NCBI RefSeq assembly: GCF_000341265.1
Contig: NZ_ANAE01000006.1
Span: 1-36,970, forward strand
Length of the DNA: 36,970 nucleotides
Reading direction: 5' to 3'
Source: Nocardiopsis prasina DSM 43845
GTDB lineage: Bacteria; Actinomycetota; Actinomycetes; Streptosporangiales; Streptosporangiaceae
The notes beneath the pieces were generated by a model, which saw only the letters and a program-made list of their open reading frames with translations, ran no database searches and had not been told where the DNA came from. How positions within the stretch are numbered: position 1 is the stretch's first letter; each line of letters starts with the position of its first letter. Below are positions 8,097 to 16,122 of this stretch, piece by piece. Both the position numbers and the translations under genes were made by a program.

Positions 8097-9036
8097 CTTC
8101 TGTTTTGGGTTTCCGCTTCGCTTCAACCCGTGTTCAGCGCCTTTGCAGAGGAACCTTCGGCGCCTGCGGTGCGATGGCTCGTTCCTCGCAATCCCACCTC
8201 CACCACCTCCAGAACCCTCTCCGGCACCCTCACCTTCTTGGGCCTCCGCTTCGCTTCGGCCCGTGTTCAGCGCCTTTGCAGAGGGATTTGGGTTCAAGGC
8301 AACAGCCTGGCTCGTTCCTCGCTGGCGGCTTGACTCGTCTTGCAGACCCCTCTCCGGCGCTCTCACCTTCTTGGGGCCTCCGCTTCGCTTCGGCCCGTGT
8401 TCAGCGCCTTTGCAGAGGGATTCTTCATCCTCGTCTACGCCTGGCTCGTTCCTCGCTGGCGGCTTGACTCGTCTTGCAGACCCCTCTCCGGCGCTCTCAC
8501 CTTCTTGGGGCCTCCGCTTCGCTTCGGCCCGTGTTCAGCGCCTTTGCAGAGGGATTCTTCATCCTCGTCTACGCCTGGCTCGTTCCTCGCTGGCGGCTTG
8601 ACTCGTCTTGCAGACCCCTCTCCGGCGCTCTCACCTTCTTGGGGCCTCCGCTTCGCTTCGGCCCGTGTTCAGCGCCTTTGCAGAGGGATTCTTCATCCTC
8701 GTCTACGCCTGGCTCGTTCCTCGCTGGCGGCTTGACTCGTCTTGCAGACCCCTCTCCGGCGCTCTCACCTTCTTGGGGCCTCCGCTTCGCTTCGGCCCGT
8801 GTTCAGCGCCTTTGCAGAGGGATTCTTCATCCTCGTCTACGCCTGGCTCGTTCCTCGCTGGCGGCTTGACTCGTCTTGCAGACCCCTCTCCGGCGCTCTC
8901 ACCTTCTTGGGGCCTCCGCTTCGCTTCGGCCCGTGTTCAGCGCCTTTGCAGAGGGATTCTTCATCCTCGTCTACGCCTGGCTCGTTCCTCGCTGGCGGCT
9001 TGACTCGTCTTGCAGAACCCTCTCCGGCACCGAACG
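8097..9036. repeat. Seven-copy tandem repeat, 134-bp unit, non-coding
   Basis: Copies begin at 8097, 8234, 8367, 8501, 8635, 8769 and 8903. Those from 8367 to 8769 look identical, the 8903 copy diverges only near its right end, and the 8234 copy differs in its middle. The 8097 copy is clearly degenerate. Each unit starts with CTTCTTGGGGCCTCCGCTTC and contains GTTCAGCGCCTTTGCAGAGG and GGCTCGTTCCTCGCTGGCGG. Because 134 is not a multiple of three, every frame drifts through the unit, so the 131-residue ORFs here are artefacts. An 18-base core, CTTGGGCCTCCGCTTCGC, also occurs on the minus strand between cysD and cysN (35571-35590 region). The near-identity of internal copies points to recent expansion by unequal recombination or slippage. 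Confidence 0.93.
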
Positions 9037-9050
9037 AAAGCACCCCCCTT

Positions 9051-9290
9051 GTGGCTGGGGTGCTCGGGCGGGACTCACGTCCGTGGTTGAGGTGGTCGGT
9101 CAGACTTCCAACCGTGACTGAGGTGGGCGAGTGAGCATCCCCCACGGCTGAGACACCCCATTGGCTCTCCCCGTAGCTGCGGTGGTCGGTCAGGCCTCCT
9201 TCCAGGGCTGAGGGGTGTCCGTCGGCTCCGTGTCCGAGGTGGTCGGGCGGCTCTCACCTCGTGGCTGAGGTGAGTGTCAGGACTCTTCGG
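9051..9290. repeat. Degenerate tandem repeat, about eight 30-bp units
   Basis: A core GGCTGAGGTG, usually preceded by CGT and followed by GTCGGTCAGG, recurs at 9053, 9085, 9116, 9146, 9175, 9206, 9233 and 9263. Spacing is 27 to 32 bases. Copies are diverged by several bases each. The segment fills the gap between the 134-bp array and the galactokinase-like gene, and no frame through it looks like a protein. Confidence 0.75.
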
Positions 9291-9401
9291 GTCCGTAACC
9301 CTAGCCCTGCGGACCTCTCGGGAGGAAAGCCCCACGCCATTCCGGTACCGATGTGGGGGCAGACTTGGGACCGGGGATCACCTAGAGAGCGGGGGCGGGA
9401 C

Positions 9402-10520
9402 GTGGGGGTCACCGGGGCGCGGGTGCGCGCGGTGTTGGGAGCGCGGACTCCGGGGCCGGTCGGGGACTGGCCCGAGGGCCCGGGCGACGACGTCCTGCGG
9501 GCCGAGTATGCGCGGCGCTTCGGGGCGGAGCCCGAGGGTCTGTGGCACGCGCCGGGGCGGCTCGCCCTGATGGGTGAGCACACGGCGGCCAGCGGCGGGG
9601 CCGCCCTCTTCGTGGCATTGCCCTGGGGGGTGACGGTCGCGATCGGCACCGCCCCGGAGGGTTCCACGCACGTCGCAACCCCCAGCGCCCCCCTGAGCGG
9701 TCGGCACCCCTCCACCCGGGCCGTGGCCCGCTCCGTGGCCGACGCGCGCGAGAGCGGGCTTCTGGGCGCCGACAGGGGCATACGGGTACTGATCGGCTCA
9801 GACCTGCCCGAACACGCCTCCTTGGGACACTCGGCGGCGGTCGGCGCGGCGGTGTCACTGGCGCTCGCCGACCTCATGGGGGCCGACCGACCCACCGGCG
9901 CCACCGTGGACGAGGGCGTGATCCTGGCGGCGCGCGCGGGGCACGCGGTGCGCGCGAACCTGGCCAGCGCCCGGACCACGGTGCTCCCGTTCGACCTGAC
10001 CGGGGCCGGGTTGCGCCTGGTGGTGCTGGAGACCGGGCAGCTGCCGAGGCGGGACCCGCGCCCGGTGCGCGCCGCCGAACTGGCCCGCGCCCAGGACTCC
10101 ATAGGCCCGCTTCGGGCCGTCCAGGACCTGCCCGGGACACTGCGGCGGCTCCAGAACCCCGTGCTGCGCCACCGGGTGGAGTACGCCGTCACCGAGGTGC
10201 ACCGGCTCAACGCGGCGGTCGGTCTGCTGCGCGCGGGCCGCGCGGCGGAGACCGGGCCGATCCTGTCCGCCTCGCACCTGTCCCTGCGCCGGTTCGACCT
10301 GCCCCTGCCCGCCGTGGAACTGGCGGTCGAGACCGCCGCGAGGGCCGGTGCCCGGGGCGCCCGGATGTCCGGATGGGCGGGGACCGCGTTCGCGCTGGTC
10401 GCCGAGGAGCGGGTGGCCGGGCTGGAGGCGGAGGTCCGGGAGGCGTTCCGGGCGAGGGGTTGGCCCCCTCCGCGCGTCCGGTCCGCGCTGCCCTCGGCGG
10501 GGGCCGGGCGCAGGACCTGA
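9402..10520 (+). CDS. Galactokinase-like GHMP protein with degraded catalytic motifs
   Basis: A 372-residue member of the galactokinase branch of the GHMP kinases. It can be aligned along its whole length. The N-terminal galactokinase signature is APGRLALMGEHT (50-61), with Arg53 kept but the family's DYNGG replaced by AASGG. The glycine-rich ATP motif GLGSSAA is SLGHSAA (140-146). The segment that should read CGIMDQ with the catalytic Asp is VRANLAS (183-189). The third motif GGGFGG is GWAG (324-327). Galactose phosphorylation is therefore doubtful; it may be a pseudo-enzyme or act on another sugar. No frameshift is present and the frame is under coding constraint. I chose the GTG at 9402, after GGGGGCGGGA; upstream GTG or ATG codons (9261, 9351) would read into the repeats. 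No other galactose genes are nearby. Confidence 0.75.
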   Translation: MGVTGARVRAVLGARTPGPVGDWPEGPGDDVLRAEYARRFGAEPEGLWHAPGRLALMGEHTAASGGAALFVALPWGVTVAIGTAPEGSTHVATPSAPLSGRHPSTRAVARSVADARESGLLGADRGIRVLIGSDLPEHASLGHSAAVGAAVSLALADLMGADRPTGATVDEGVILAARAGHAVRANLASARTTVLPFDLTGAGLRLVVLETGQLPRRDPRPVRAAELARAQDSIGPLRAVQDLPGTLRRLQNPVLRHRVEYAVTEVHRLNAAVGLLRAGRAAETGPILSASHLSLRRFDLPLPAVELAVETAARAGARGARMSGWAGTAFALVAEERVAGLEAEVREAFRARGWPPPRVRSALPSAGAGRRT

Positions 10521-10661
10521 CGGCCCCGGCACCGTGGGCGGTCCTGACGGGGGCCACGGGCGCCGGAGGAGATCGGATCGAACCCGACTACTCTGTCAGC
10601 GATCACAAGGGACGTACGACACACCCGAGCGGCACATGGCGCGGAGCAGATAGGCGAATCG

Positions 10662-11915
10662 ATGGCTGACCGACGGCACGGGGAAGGGGCCGGCTCGACC
10701 GGTGGACACGACGACGCGGGCGTGTTCCGGCGCGGCGGCGACCCTGAGAAGCCGGACGAGTTCGAGAGGCTGTACCGCCCCCGCGAGTCCGAACAGCGCG
10801 TGGTGGGCGACACCCGGCGGCTTCCCCCTGCCGACCAGGTCCCTCCGCACCGTCCCAGGAAGCGCCGGACGCACAGCGCCGGGCGCGAGTACGACGGGCG
10901 CGGGCACCAGCGCCGCGCGCGGGAGCGCCGCAAGAGGACCGCGCGGAACACGGTGATCCTGATCCTGGTCCTGCTGCTGGTGGTCCCCGGGGCGTTCTAC
11001 CTCTGGGCGGACTCCCGGTTGCAGCGGGTGGACGCCCTCCAGGACTACGAGGGCCGCCCGGACCGACAGCCCGGAACCACGTACCTGATCGTCGGGTCCG
11101 ACAGCCGGGACGGTCTGGACGACGACCAGATCCGGGACCTGGCCACCGGGCGAGCCGAGGGGCGCCGCACGGACACGATCATGGTGCTCTACATGCCGCG
11201 CGACGGCGATCCGACGATCGTCAGCGTGCCGCGTGACTCCTACGTCCCCATGGCCGTTCCGGGCTACGCGGACAACAAGATCAACACCGCCTTCGCGGAC
11301 TCCGTGTGCGGCACCGGCGAGGACGGCGAGGAGGTCTGCGGCGGCCCGGCCCCGCTGGTGCAGAGCTTCGAGCAGGCCTCAGGAGTGCGGATCGACCACT
11401 ACGTGGAGATCGGCATGGGCGGCTTCGTGGACCTGGTCGACGCGGTCGGCGGCGTGGAGCTGTGCCCCGAGGAGCCGATGGCGGACCCGAAGGCGGGCCT
11501 GGACATCGAGGCGGGCTGTCAGGAGATGGACGGCGGCACCGCGCTGGGCTACGTGCGCACCCGCGCCACACCGCGCGCCGACCTGGACCGCATCCAGCGG
11601 CAGCGCGAGTTCTTCTCCGCGCTGATCCAGGAGGCCAGCGCGCCCTCCACGCTCTTCAACCCGTTCAAGTCGGTGCCGCTGGTGCTGGCGGGCACCGACA
11701 CGTTCATGGTCGACGAGGGCGACAAGCTGCGTCACCTGGCGAGCATGCTGCTGGCGATGCGCGGTGGCACCCAGACCACGGCGGTTCCGGTGGGCGACAC
11801 CCCCACTCTGGACGGTGTGGGCTCGGTGGTGCTCTGGGACGAGGTGCGGTCCGAGCAGATGTTCGAGGCCATGCGTACCGGGGAGGCGATCCCCGAGGAG
11901 GCCATGGAGGACTGA
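10662..11915 (+). CDS. LytR-CpsA-Psr (LCP) family glycopolymer transferase
   Basis: LCP proteins move lipid-linked glycopolymers (teichoic acids, arabinogalactan, capsules) onto peptidoglycan on the outer face of the membrane. This one has 417 residues: a long charged, disordered N-terminal cytoplasmic region (1-95), one transmembrane helix NTVILILVLLLVVPGAFYLW near 96-115, then the extracellular LCP domain. The domain shows LIVGSDSRDG, RTDTIMVLYM, VPRDSYVP, NKINTAF and YVRTRATPRADLDRIQRQRE, which contain the conserved Asp and Arg residues that hold the pyrophosphate. Four cysteines in the domain may form disulfides. It stands alone between a galactokinase-like gene and a convergent icd, and is followed by a strong terminator. 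It could attach the polymer made by the cluster at 20132, but only inference links them. Confidence 0.92.
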   Translation: MADRRHGEGAGSTGGHDDAGVFRRGGDPEKPDEFERLYRPRESEQRVVGDTRRLPPADQVPPHRPRKRRTHSAGREYDGRGHQRRARERRKRTARNTVILILVLLLVVPGAFYLWADSRLQRVDALQDYEGRPDRQPGTTYLIVGSDSRDGLDDDQIRDLATGRAEGRRTDTIMVLYMPRDGDPTIVSVPRDSYVPMAVPGYADNKINTAFADSVCGTGEDGEEVCGGPAPLVQSFEQASGVRIDHYVEIGMGGFVDLVDAVGGVELCPEEPMADPKAGLDIEAGCQEMDGGTALGYVRTRATPRADLDRIQRQREFFSALIQEASAPSTLFNPFKSVPLVLAGTDTFMVDEGDKLRHLASMLLAMRGGTQTTAVPVGDTPTLDGVGSVVLWDEVRSEQMFEAMRTGEAIPEEAMED

Positions 11916-11935
11916 GGTCCCCCCCTGGAACGAGC

Positions 11936-11967
11936 GAAGGGCCCGTCACCGGAGTGACGGGCCCTTC
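11936..11967 (+). terminator. Terminator after the LCP gene
   Basis: A perfect 14-bp stem GAAGGGCCCGTCAC / GTGACGGGCCCTTC with loop CGGA, followed by TTCGT, 21 bases after the LCP stop codon. Confidence 0.85.
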
Positions 11968-12319
11968 TTCGTGACGTTCCGTACTGTGCGCGCCTACCCC
12001 CCAGCGGGCGCACGGCCGGCACGTCGGCTCGTGGTGGCCTGAGGGGCGAAAACCCCCTCTGGCCTGCCGGTTCTCACCGGCGTGTCTCCACAATAGGTCA
12101 AAGTTCTCGAAAGGGGCGAATCGCGCTCACGTGTCCTACGTCGCACCCGACGCCGGAGGACCCCCTCCTACCCCGTCATCCTCCCACCACCGACGTCCGG
12201 ATGTGGGCCGAACACGGGAAACACACCGGGGAACTTCTGCGTTCCGCGCGCCCCGAACCCCCGCGAACAACGCGTTTCGTGCTTCTCGACCCGCCGCGGC
12301 GCCCCCCGGAGACGACGAA
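11968..12319. other. Gene-free convergent region between LCP and icd
   Basis: Both flanking genes end here. It holds small hairpins GAGGGG-CGAAAA-CCCCTC (about 12041-12059) and GCCGG-TTCTCA-CCGGC (12066-12081), then a less GC-rich patch around 12090-12115. ORFs of 60-70 residues on either strand are Arg/Pro-rich and show no family features. I see no gene. Confidence 0.5.
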
Positions 12320-12352
12320 GCCCGGGCGCCCCCTCACGGGGACGCCCGGGCG
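12320..12352 (-). terminator. Terminator of icd
   Basis: GCCCGGGCGTCCCC and the complementary GGGGGCGCCCGGGC (minus strand) form a long GC stem with a short loop, 55 bases beyond the icd stop. Confidence 0.7.
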
Positions 12353-12406
12353 TGGTCAAGGTCTCACCGCGCCGGTCGGCTCAGGACCGTCGCGCCGAGT
12401 CAGGAC

Positions 12407-13624
12407 CTAGGCGAGGCGCTTGCTCAGGTTCTCGTCCAGAGCGGCGAGGAACTGCTCGGTGGTCAGCCACTCCTGCTCGGAGCCGACCAGCAGGGCCAGG
12501 TCCTTCGTCATCTGGCCGCCCTCGACGGTCTTGATGACGACGTCCTCGAGGGTGTTCGCGAACTCGACGACCTTCGGGGTGTTGTCCAGCTTGCCCCGGT
12601 GCTCCAGACCGCGGGTCCACGCGAAGATGGACGCGATCGGGTTGGTCGAGGTGGGCTTGCCCTGCTGGTGCTGGCGGAAGTGACGGGTCACGGTGCCGTG
12701 GGCGGCCTCGGCCTCGACGGTGCGGCCGTCGGCGGTGCGCAGGACCGAGGTCATGAGGCCGAGCGAGCCGTAGCCCTGCGCGACGGTGTCGGACTGGACG
12801 TCACCGTCGTAGTTCTTGCAGGCCCAGACGTAGCCGCCGTCCCACTTGAGCGCGGCGGCGACCATGTCGTCGATGAGGCGGTGCTCGTAGGTCAGGCCCG
12901 CAGCGGCGAACTTGTCCTTGAACTCGGCCTCGAAGATCTCCTCGAACACGTCCTTGAACATGCCGTCGTAGGCCTTGAGGATGGTGTTCTTGGTGGACAT
13001 GTAGACCGGGAAGTTCCGGTCCAGGCCGTAGTTCAGGCTGGCCCGCGCGAAGTCCTCGATGGACTTGCGGTAGTTGTACATGCCCATCGCGACGCCGCCA
13101 CCCTCGGGGAAGTTCGCGACGTCGAACTCGACCGGCTGACTGCCGTCGGCCGGGGTGTAGGTCATGGTGACCGAGCCGGGGCCGGGGACCTTGAAGTCGG
13201 TGGCCTTGTACTGGTCGCCGTGGGCGTGACGGCCGATGATGACCGGCTTGGTCCAGCCCGGCACCAGACGCGGCACGTTCTCACAGATGATGGGCTCGCG
13301 GAAGACGACGCCACCGAGGATGTTGCGGATGGTGCCGTTGGGCGACCGCCACATCTTCTTGAGGCCGAACTCCTCGACGCGGTCCTCGTCGGGGGTGATG
13401 GTGGCGCACTTGACGCCGACGCCGTGCTCCTTGATGGCGTTGGCGGCGTCGATGGTGATCTGGTCGTCGGTGCGGTCACGCTCCTCGATGCCGAGGTCGT
13501 AGTACTTCAGGTCGACGTCGAGGTACGGCAGGATCAGGCGGTCCTTGATGAAGGACCAGATGATCCGGGTCATCTCGTCGCCGTCGAGCTCGACTACGGG
13601 GTTTTCGACCTTGATCTTGGCCAT
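12407..13624 (-). CDS. icd: NADP-dependent isocitrate dehydrogenase, type II
   Basis: Oxidatively decarboxylates isocitrate to 2-oxoglutarate in the TCA cycle and supplies NADPH. At 405 residues it belongs to the homodimeric, eukaryote-like subfamily. Visible motifs: [16 protein letters not shown] at the N-terminus, the substrate-binding [18 protein letters not shown] (near 93-110), the metal-binding [24 protein letters not shown], and [12 protein letters not shown] at the nucleotide site. It is monocistronic in this window, 180 bases downstream of the DUF3017 gene on the same strand, with its own terminator. The ATG at 13624 matches the family's start. Confidence 0.95.
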   Translation of the reverse strand: MAKIKVENPVVELDGDEMTRIIWSFIKDRLILPYLDVDLKYYDLGIEERDRTDDQITIDAANAIKEHGVGVKCATITPDEDRVEEFGLKKMWRSPNGTIRNILGGVVFREPIICENVPRLVPGWTKPVIIGRHAHGDQYKATDFKVPGPGSVTMTYTPADGSQPVEFDVANFPEGGGVAMGMYNYRKSIEDFARASLNYGLDRNFPVYMSTKNTILKAYDGMFKDVFEEIFEAEFKDKFAAAGLTYEHRLIDDMVAAALKWDGGYVWACKNYDGDVQSDTVAQGYGSLGLMTSVLRTADGRTVEAEAAHGTVTRHFRQHQQGKPTSTNPIASIFAWTRGLEHRGKLDNTPKVVEFANTLEDVVIKTVEGGQMTKDLALLVGSEQEWLTTEQFLAALDENLSKRLA

Positions 13625-13804
13625 GGCTGTGTGGCTGTCCCTTCAGTCCTCGCTACCGCCTCGTGCGGCGGAGAGCCGGGGCCGGTTCGTGGCCGGTCCC
13701 GTGTCCGCGCGCGCGGCAATCCCTGATCCCGCCCGGTGTCCGTGCTGCCCGGGAGGCGGCGCTTGTCAGTGTCGCGGTATCTCGACATCAAGCTTATTCG
13801 ACGC

Positions 13805-14164
13805 CTAGGAGGAGAGTTGCGGCGCCACCCAGGCCAACACGATCAGAAGGACCGCGAGCGTCACCAGAGTGAGCAGATCGACCCATCTCCGGCGTACCGC
13901 GAGCAGCCCGATCCAGTCCTTGGGCAGCAGCAGCCGGAAGGTCGCCGCGAGCAGCAGCGCCGTCGCGATGATCGCCGGACCGCGCTTGAAGTAGGCGGCC
14001 GCCACCACGACGATCCCGGCCGCCAGCGCGGACAGGACCAGGGCGTAGGGCACCTGGGAGAGCCAGTACGGCACCTTGGGGCGGCCACCGCCCGCCCCAC
14101 CGGACCCGCCGTCGGGGGTCCCCCCGTCCGACCGGACCACCTCAGTCTGCTCAGCGTCGTCCAC
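13805..14164 (-). CDS. DUF3017 domain-containing membrane protein
   Basis: A 119-residue protein with an Asp/Gly-rich N-terminus and three hydrophobic segments (PYALVLSALAAGIVVVAAAY, AIIATALLLAATFRLLL and LLTLVTLAVLLIVLAWVA). The pattern PYWLSQVPYALVL, a central LPKDWIGLLAVRRRW and the short length are typical of the actinobacterial DUF3017 family. Its function is unknown. In Streptomyces this gene usually follows folD directly. Here about 2 kb carrying the CRISPR array, an unknown gene and an FHA gene separates them. I chose the GTG at 14164 because it begins the family-like part; the longer frame from 14350 adds an Arg/Pro-rich extension. Confidence 0.82.
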   Translation of the reverse strand: MDDAEQTEVVRSDGGTPDGGSGGAGGGRPKVPYWLSQVPYALVLSALAAGIVVVAAAYFKRGPAIIATALLLAATFRLLLPKDWIGLLAVRRRWVDLLTLVTLAVLLIVLAWVAPQLSS

Positions 14165-14691
14165 CGCGTCCCGACCCGTTCGCCTCGGAGTTGCTTGGCC
14201 GCCGTGCGGCCCGTACCCACGGCCCCTCCCCGGTCGGCTGGCACAGACCGGCCACACGTCGAGGAGGAGCTGTCCGAACCGAACAGCATTCCAGTGTGGC
14301 TCGTGTTCCTGGCGGCTCCGGCCGCCCCGCACGAACAGGGGCGCCGTCATCCTGGAGGGGCCGCGTTCATTCTAGTGAACCCCAGAGCCGAAGCCCCAGG
14401 GCTCACGGAAACGGACTGGTCTCCCGCGGGGTCCTCTGATGACCGTTTCCCGCTTCCGGTTCGGTCACAGAGGCGTATTTCCACGCCTTATCCGCCTAAC
14501 TCCGAAGTAAGCGCGTAGAACCCGTACCAGCCGGGTAACCCAGGTGGAGATGAGCGCACCGGTGAGCGAGGACCACCCCCATGAAGCCCACTCGACGTGT
14601 AGACCGATCGGCCACCCCCCGACAGCCACCCCTCCACCACCGTAGGCCGCACCCCCACCGACCGCGCCCCAGCAGCCCGGGAGGAGTCACC
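14165..14691. promoter_or_regulatory. Divergent intergenic region DUF3017 / FHA regulator
   Basis: No credible gene is seen in this 527-bp stretch. It contains two short inverted repeats that could be operators: GTTCA-TTCTAG-TGAAC at 14365-14380, which includes a minus-strand TAGAAT, and AGGCGT-ATTTCC-ACGCCT at 14471-14488. The part around 14465-14515 is less GC-rich than its surroundings and is the likeliest promoter region for the FHA gene. Assignment is by pattern only. Confidence 0.35.
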
Positions 14692-15297
14692 GTGGACGGT
14701 CCCTACCTTCGGTTGGAGGAGACCGGGGACATCCGCCCCCTCCCCCACGAGGTCACCACGATCGGCCGTGGCGAGGGCGCCGACATCCGGCTGACCGACC
14801 CCAGCGTGTCCCAGCTCCACGCCGAACTGGTCCGGCGCGGCCCCTACGTCTACGTCGTCGACCTCGGCCTGTCCCGCAACGGGACACGGGTCAACGGACG
14901 TCCCATCGCCCGCCGCGTGCTGGAGGAGGGCGACGTGGTGAGCTTCGGCAGCGCCCGCTGCCGGATCGGCGGCCTGCCCAGCGAACAGCTCAGCCCCGAC
15001 ATCGAACTCCGCAGGGGCGCCGCCCCCGAACTCACCCGCCGCGAACTGGACGTGCTGACCGCCCTGTGCCAGCCCGCCCTGTCCGAGGAGGCCTTCGTGG
15101 CCCCCGCCACCGCCCGCGACATAGCGGAGGCCCTGGTGGTGACCGAGGCGGCGGTGAAACAGCACCTGCTGCGGCTCTACCAGAAGTTCCGCATCCCGGA
15201 GGGGCAGAACCGGCGCACGCGGTTGGCGAACGAAGTGGTCGCCCTGGGCCTGGTCCGCCCGATGCCCGTGGGAGGACGCACCCGCCGAGCCAGCTGA
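14692..15297 (+). CDS. FHA domain protein with C-terminal winged-helix domain
   Basis: A 201-residue cytoplasmic protein. Residues 1-95 form a forkhead-associated domain that binds phosphothreonine: TTIGRGEGADIRL with the conserved Gly-Arg (25-26), SVSQLHAEL with Ser and His at the phosphate site (38-43), and SRNGTRVNGR (61-70). Residues 115-190 look like a winged helix or LuxR-like DNA-binding region, with ARDIAEALVVTEAAVKQHLL as the helix-turn-helix. It may link Ser/Thr kinase signalling to transcription, though no kinase gene is in this window. The GTG at 14692 is chosen because GGGAGGAG lies six bases upstream; the ATG at 14581 adds a His/Pro-rich stretch unlike protein. Related FHA proteins of this length are common in actinobacteria. 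Confidence 0.82.
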   Translation: MDGPYLRLEETGDIRPLPHEVTTIGRGEGADIRLTDPSVSQLHAELVRRGPYVYVVDLGLSRNGTRVNGRPIARRVLEEGDVVSFGSARCRIGGLPSEQLSPDIELRRGAAPELTRRELDVLTALCQPALSEEAFVAPATARDIAEALVVTEAAVKQHLLRLYQKFRIPEGQNRRTRLANEVVALGLVRPMPVGGRTRRAS

Positions 15298-15346
15298 TCA
15301 CGGTCGCTTCCCGACGTGGAACGGGTCTCACCCACGAGCCCGGGAC

Positions 15347-15631
15347 TCACCGGCGGGCGGCCCGCACGGTTTCAGCCAGGGCGCTGAACTCAGCACGCAC
15401 CCGCGCGATGTCGGTCGCGTTCACGGGGTCGAGAGCCTCACGGCGGCGGACGCATGCGCGTCGGCCTTCGCTCGCCTTCGCGATCACTCCCTCGTCGGGG
15501 GCGTCCTTGGCCTCTTCGTGAGCGATCAGGGCACTGTAGGCGCCCATAGCGCCGTGGATCGCCTCCAGCGCGGCCTCGTAGCGGGCCAGTTCGCTGCCGG
15601 ACCATGACTCGTTCGGGGAGTTCTCACTCAT
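15347..15631 (-). CDS. Small acidic hypothetical protein beside the CRISPR array
   Basis: A 94-residue protein I do not recognise. It is mostly helical in prediction by eye: SGSELARYEAALEAIHGAMG, then a central EEAKDAPDEG stretch, then ATDIARVRAEFSALAETVRA. There is no signal peptide or membrane segment. AAGGTGG lies about six bases before the ATG at 15631, which supports real translation, and base composition at third positions is high in G/C as in true genes. It ends close to the convergent FHA gene and starts 131 bases from the CRISPR array. No cas similarity is seen. It may be a passenger gene of the interval inserted between folD and DUF3017. Confidence 0.6.
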   Translation of the reverse strand: MSENSPNESWSGSELARYEAALEAIHGAMGAYSALIAHEEAKDAPDEGVIAKASEGRRACVRRREALDPVNATDIARVRAEFSALAETVRAARR

Positions 15632-15762
15632 GACGTCCACCTTGCCTTGGGGGGGCGGGTACCGGGGTCGCGCCGTTGTGCGTCGCGAGTTCGCCGGTCG
15701 GGGTGAGGATACGCCGTCGGCCACGAAGGAGCCGGTCCCGAGCACGCCCGTAGGACCGGCAA

Positions 15763-15912
15763 GGTCCATCCCCGCACGCGCGGGGAGCAGTTCGGGGTCC
15801 AGGGTGGGCAGGAGGGCTTCCAGGGTCCATCCCCGCGTGCGCGGGGAGCAGCAGCTCTGCGGTCATCTCAGAGCCGCCGGTGACGGTCCATCCCCGCGTG
15901 CGCGGGGAGCAG
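15763..15912 (-). CRISPR. Short type I-E CRISPR array, three repeats and two spacers
   Basis: Three 28-bp repeats lie at 15763-15790, 15824-15851 and 15885-15912, separated by two 33-bp spacers (15791-15823 and 15852-15884), giving the 61-bp period of type I-E systems. The repeat contains the palindromic CCCCGCGTGCGCGGGG. The leftmost copy has two changes (CGCACGCG for CGCGTGCG), typical of the trailer end. By comparison with I-E repeats elsewhere (stem CTCCCCGCG...CGGGGAT), transcription should run on the minus strand. That puts the leader on the right, where an AT-richer segment indeed follows. No cas gene is in the window, so the array is orphan locally. Confidence 0.93.
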
Positions 15913-16040
15913 ACTCTTTGACCTGGCAACTCACCAGTGGCAAGCAGCCATTTTTCCAACTTCTCGAAATACGGACACTGGGAACATTCCTCCCGTAGTC
16001 GCCATAAGGCTCAATGCTCTCCCAGGCCGCGTCGTTCGGA
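15913..16040 (-). promoter_or_regulatory. Probable CRISPR leader
   Basis: This segment borders the undegenerate end of the array. It contains A/T runs (CAGCCATTTTTCCAACTT, CTCGAAATACGG) that are rare in this genome, as expected of a leader with promoter. Extent to the right is uncertain. Confidence 0.5.
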
Positions 16041-16072
16041 TTGCCTCGCTCCAGCCAGCGCGCGTCCGTCAG

Positions 16073-16108
16073 CTGAGGGGGCGGCCCCGTCCGGGACCGC
16101 CCCCTCAG
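16073..16108 (-). terminator. Terminator of the purN-purH-folD operon
   Basis: CTGAGGGGGCGG and CCGCCCCCTCAG form a perfect 12-bp stem around a 12-base loop, 15 bases beyond the folD stop. Confidence 0.85.
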
Positions 16109-16122
16109 AAATCAACCTGGAA

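Noticed and set aside
8340-9134. Repeated 131-residue ORFs (MQTPLRRSHLLGAS type)
   Set aside because: They are one frame after another through a 134-bp tandem repeat; period not divisible by three and no ribosome sites in a sensible position.
12168-12359. 63-residue minus-strand ORF downstream of icd
   Set aside because: It overlaps the icd terminator hairpin and lacks a ribosome site and family features.
12131-13726. A 531-residue plus-strand frame opposite icd
   Set aside because: Antisense shadow of icd, with compositional bias typical of GC-rich DNA and no recognisable domain.
15624-15959. Minus-strand ORF through the CRISPR array
   Set aside because: The Arg/Pro/Gly-rich translation is that of the CRISPR repeats; not a gene.
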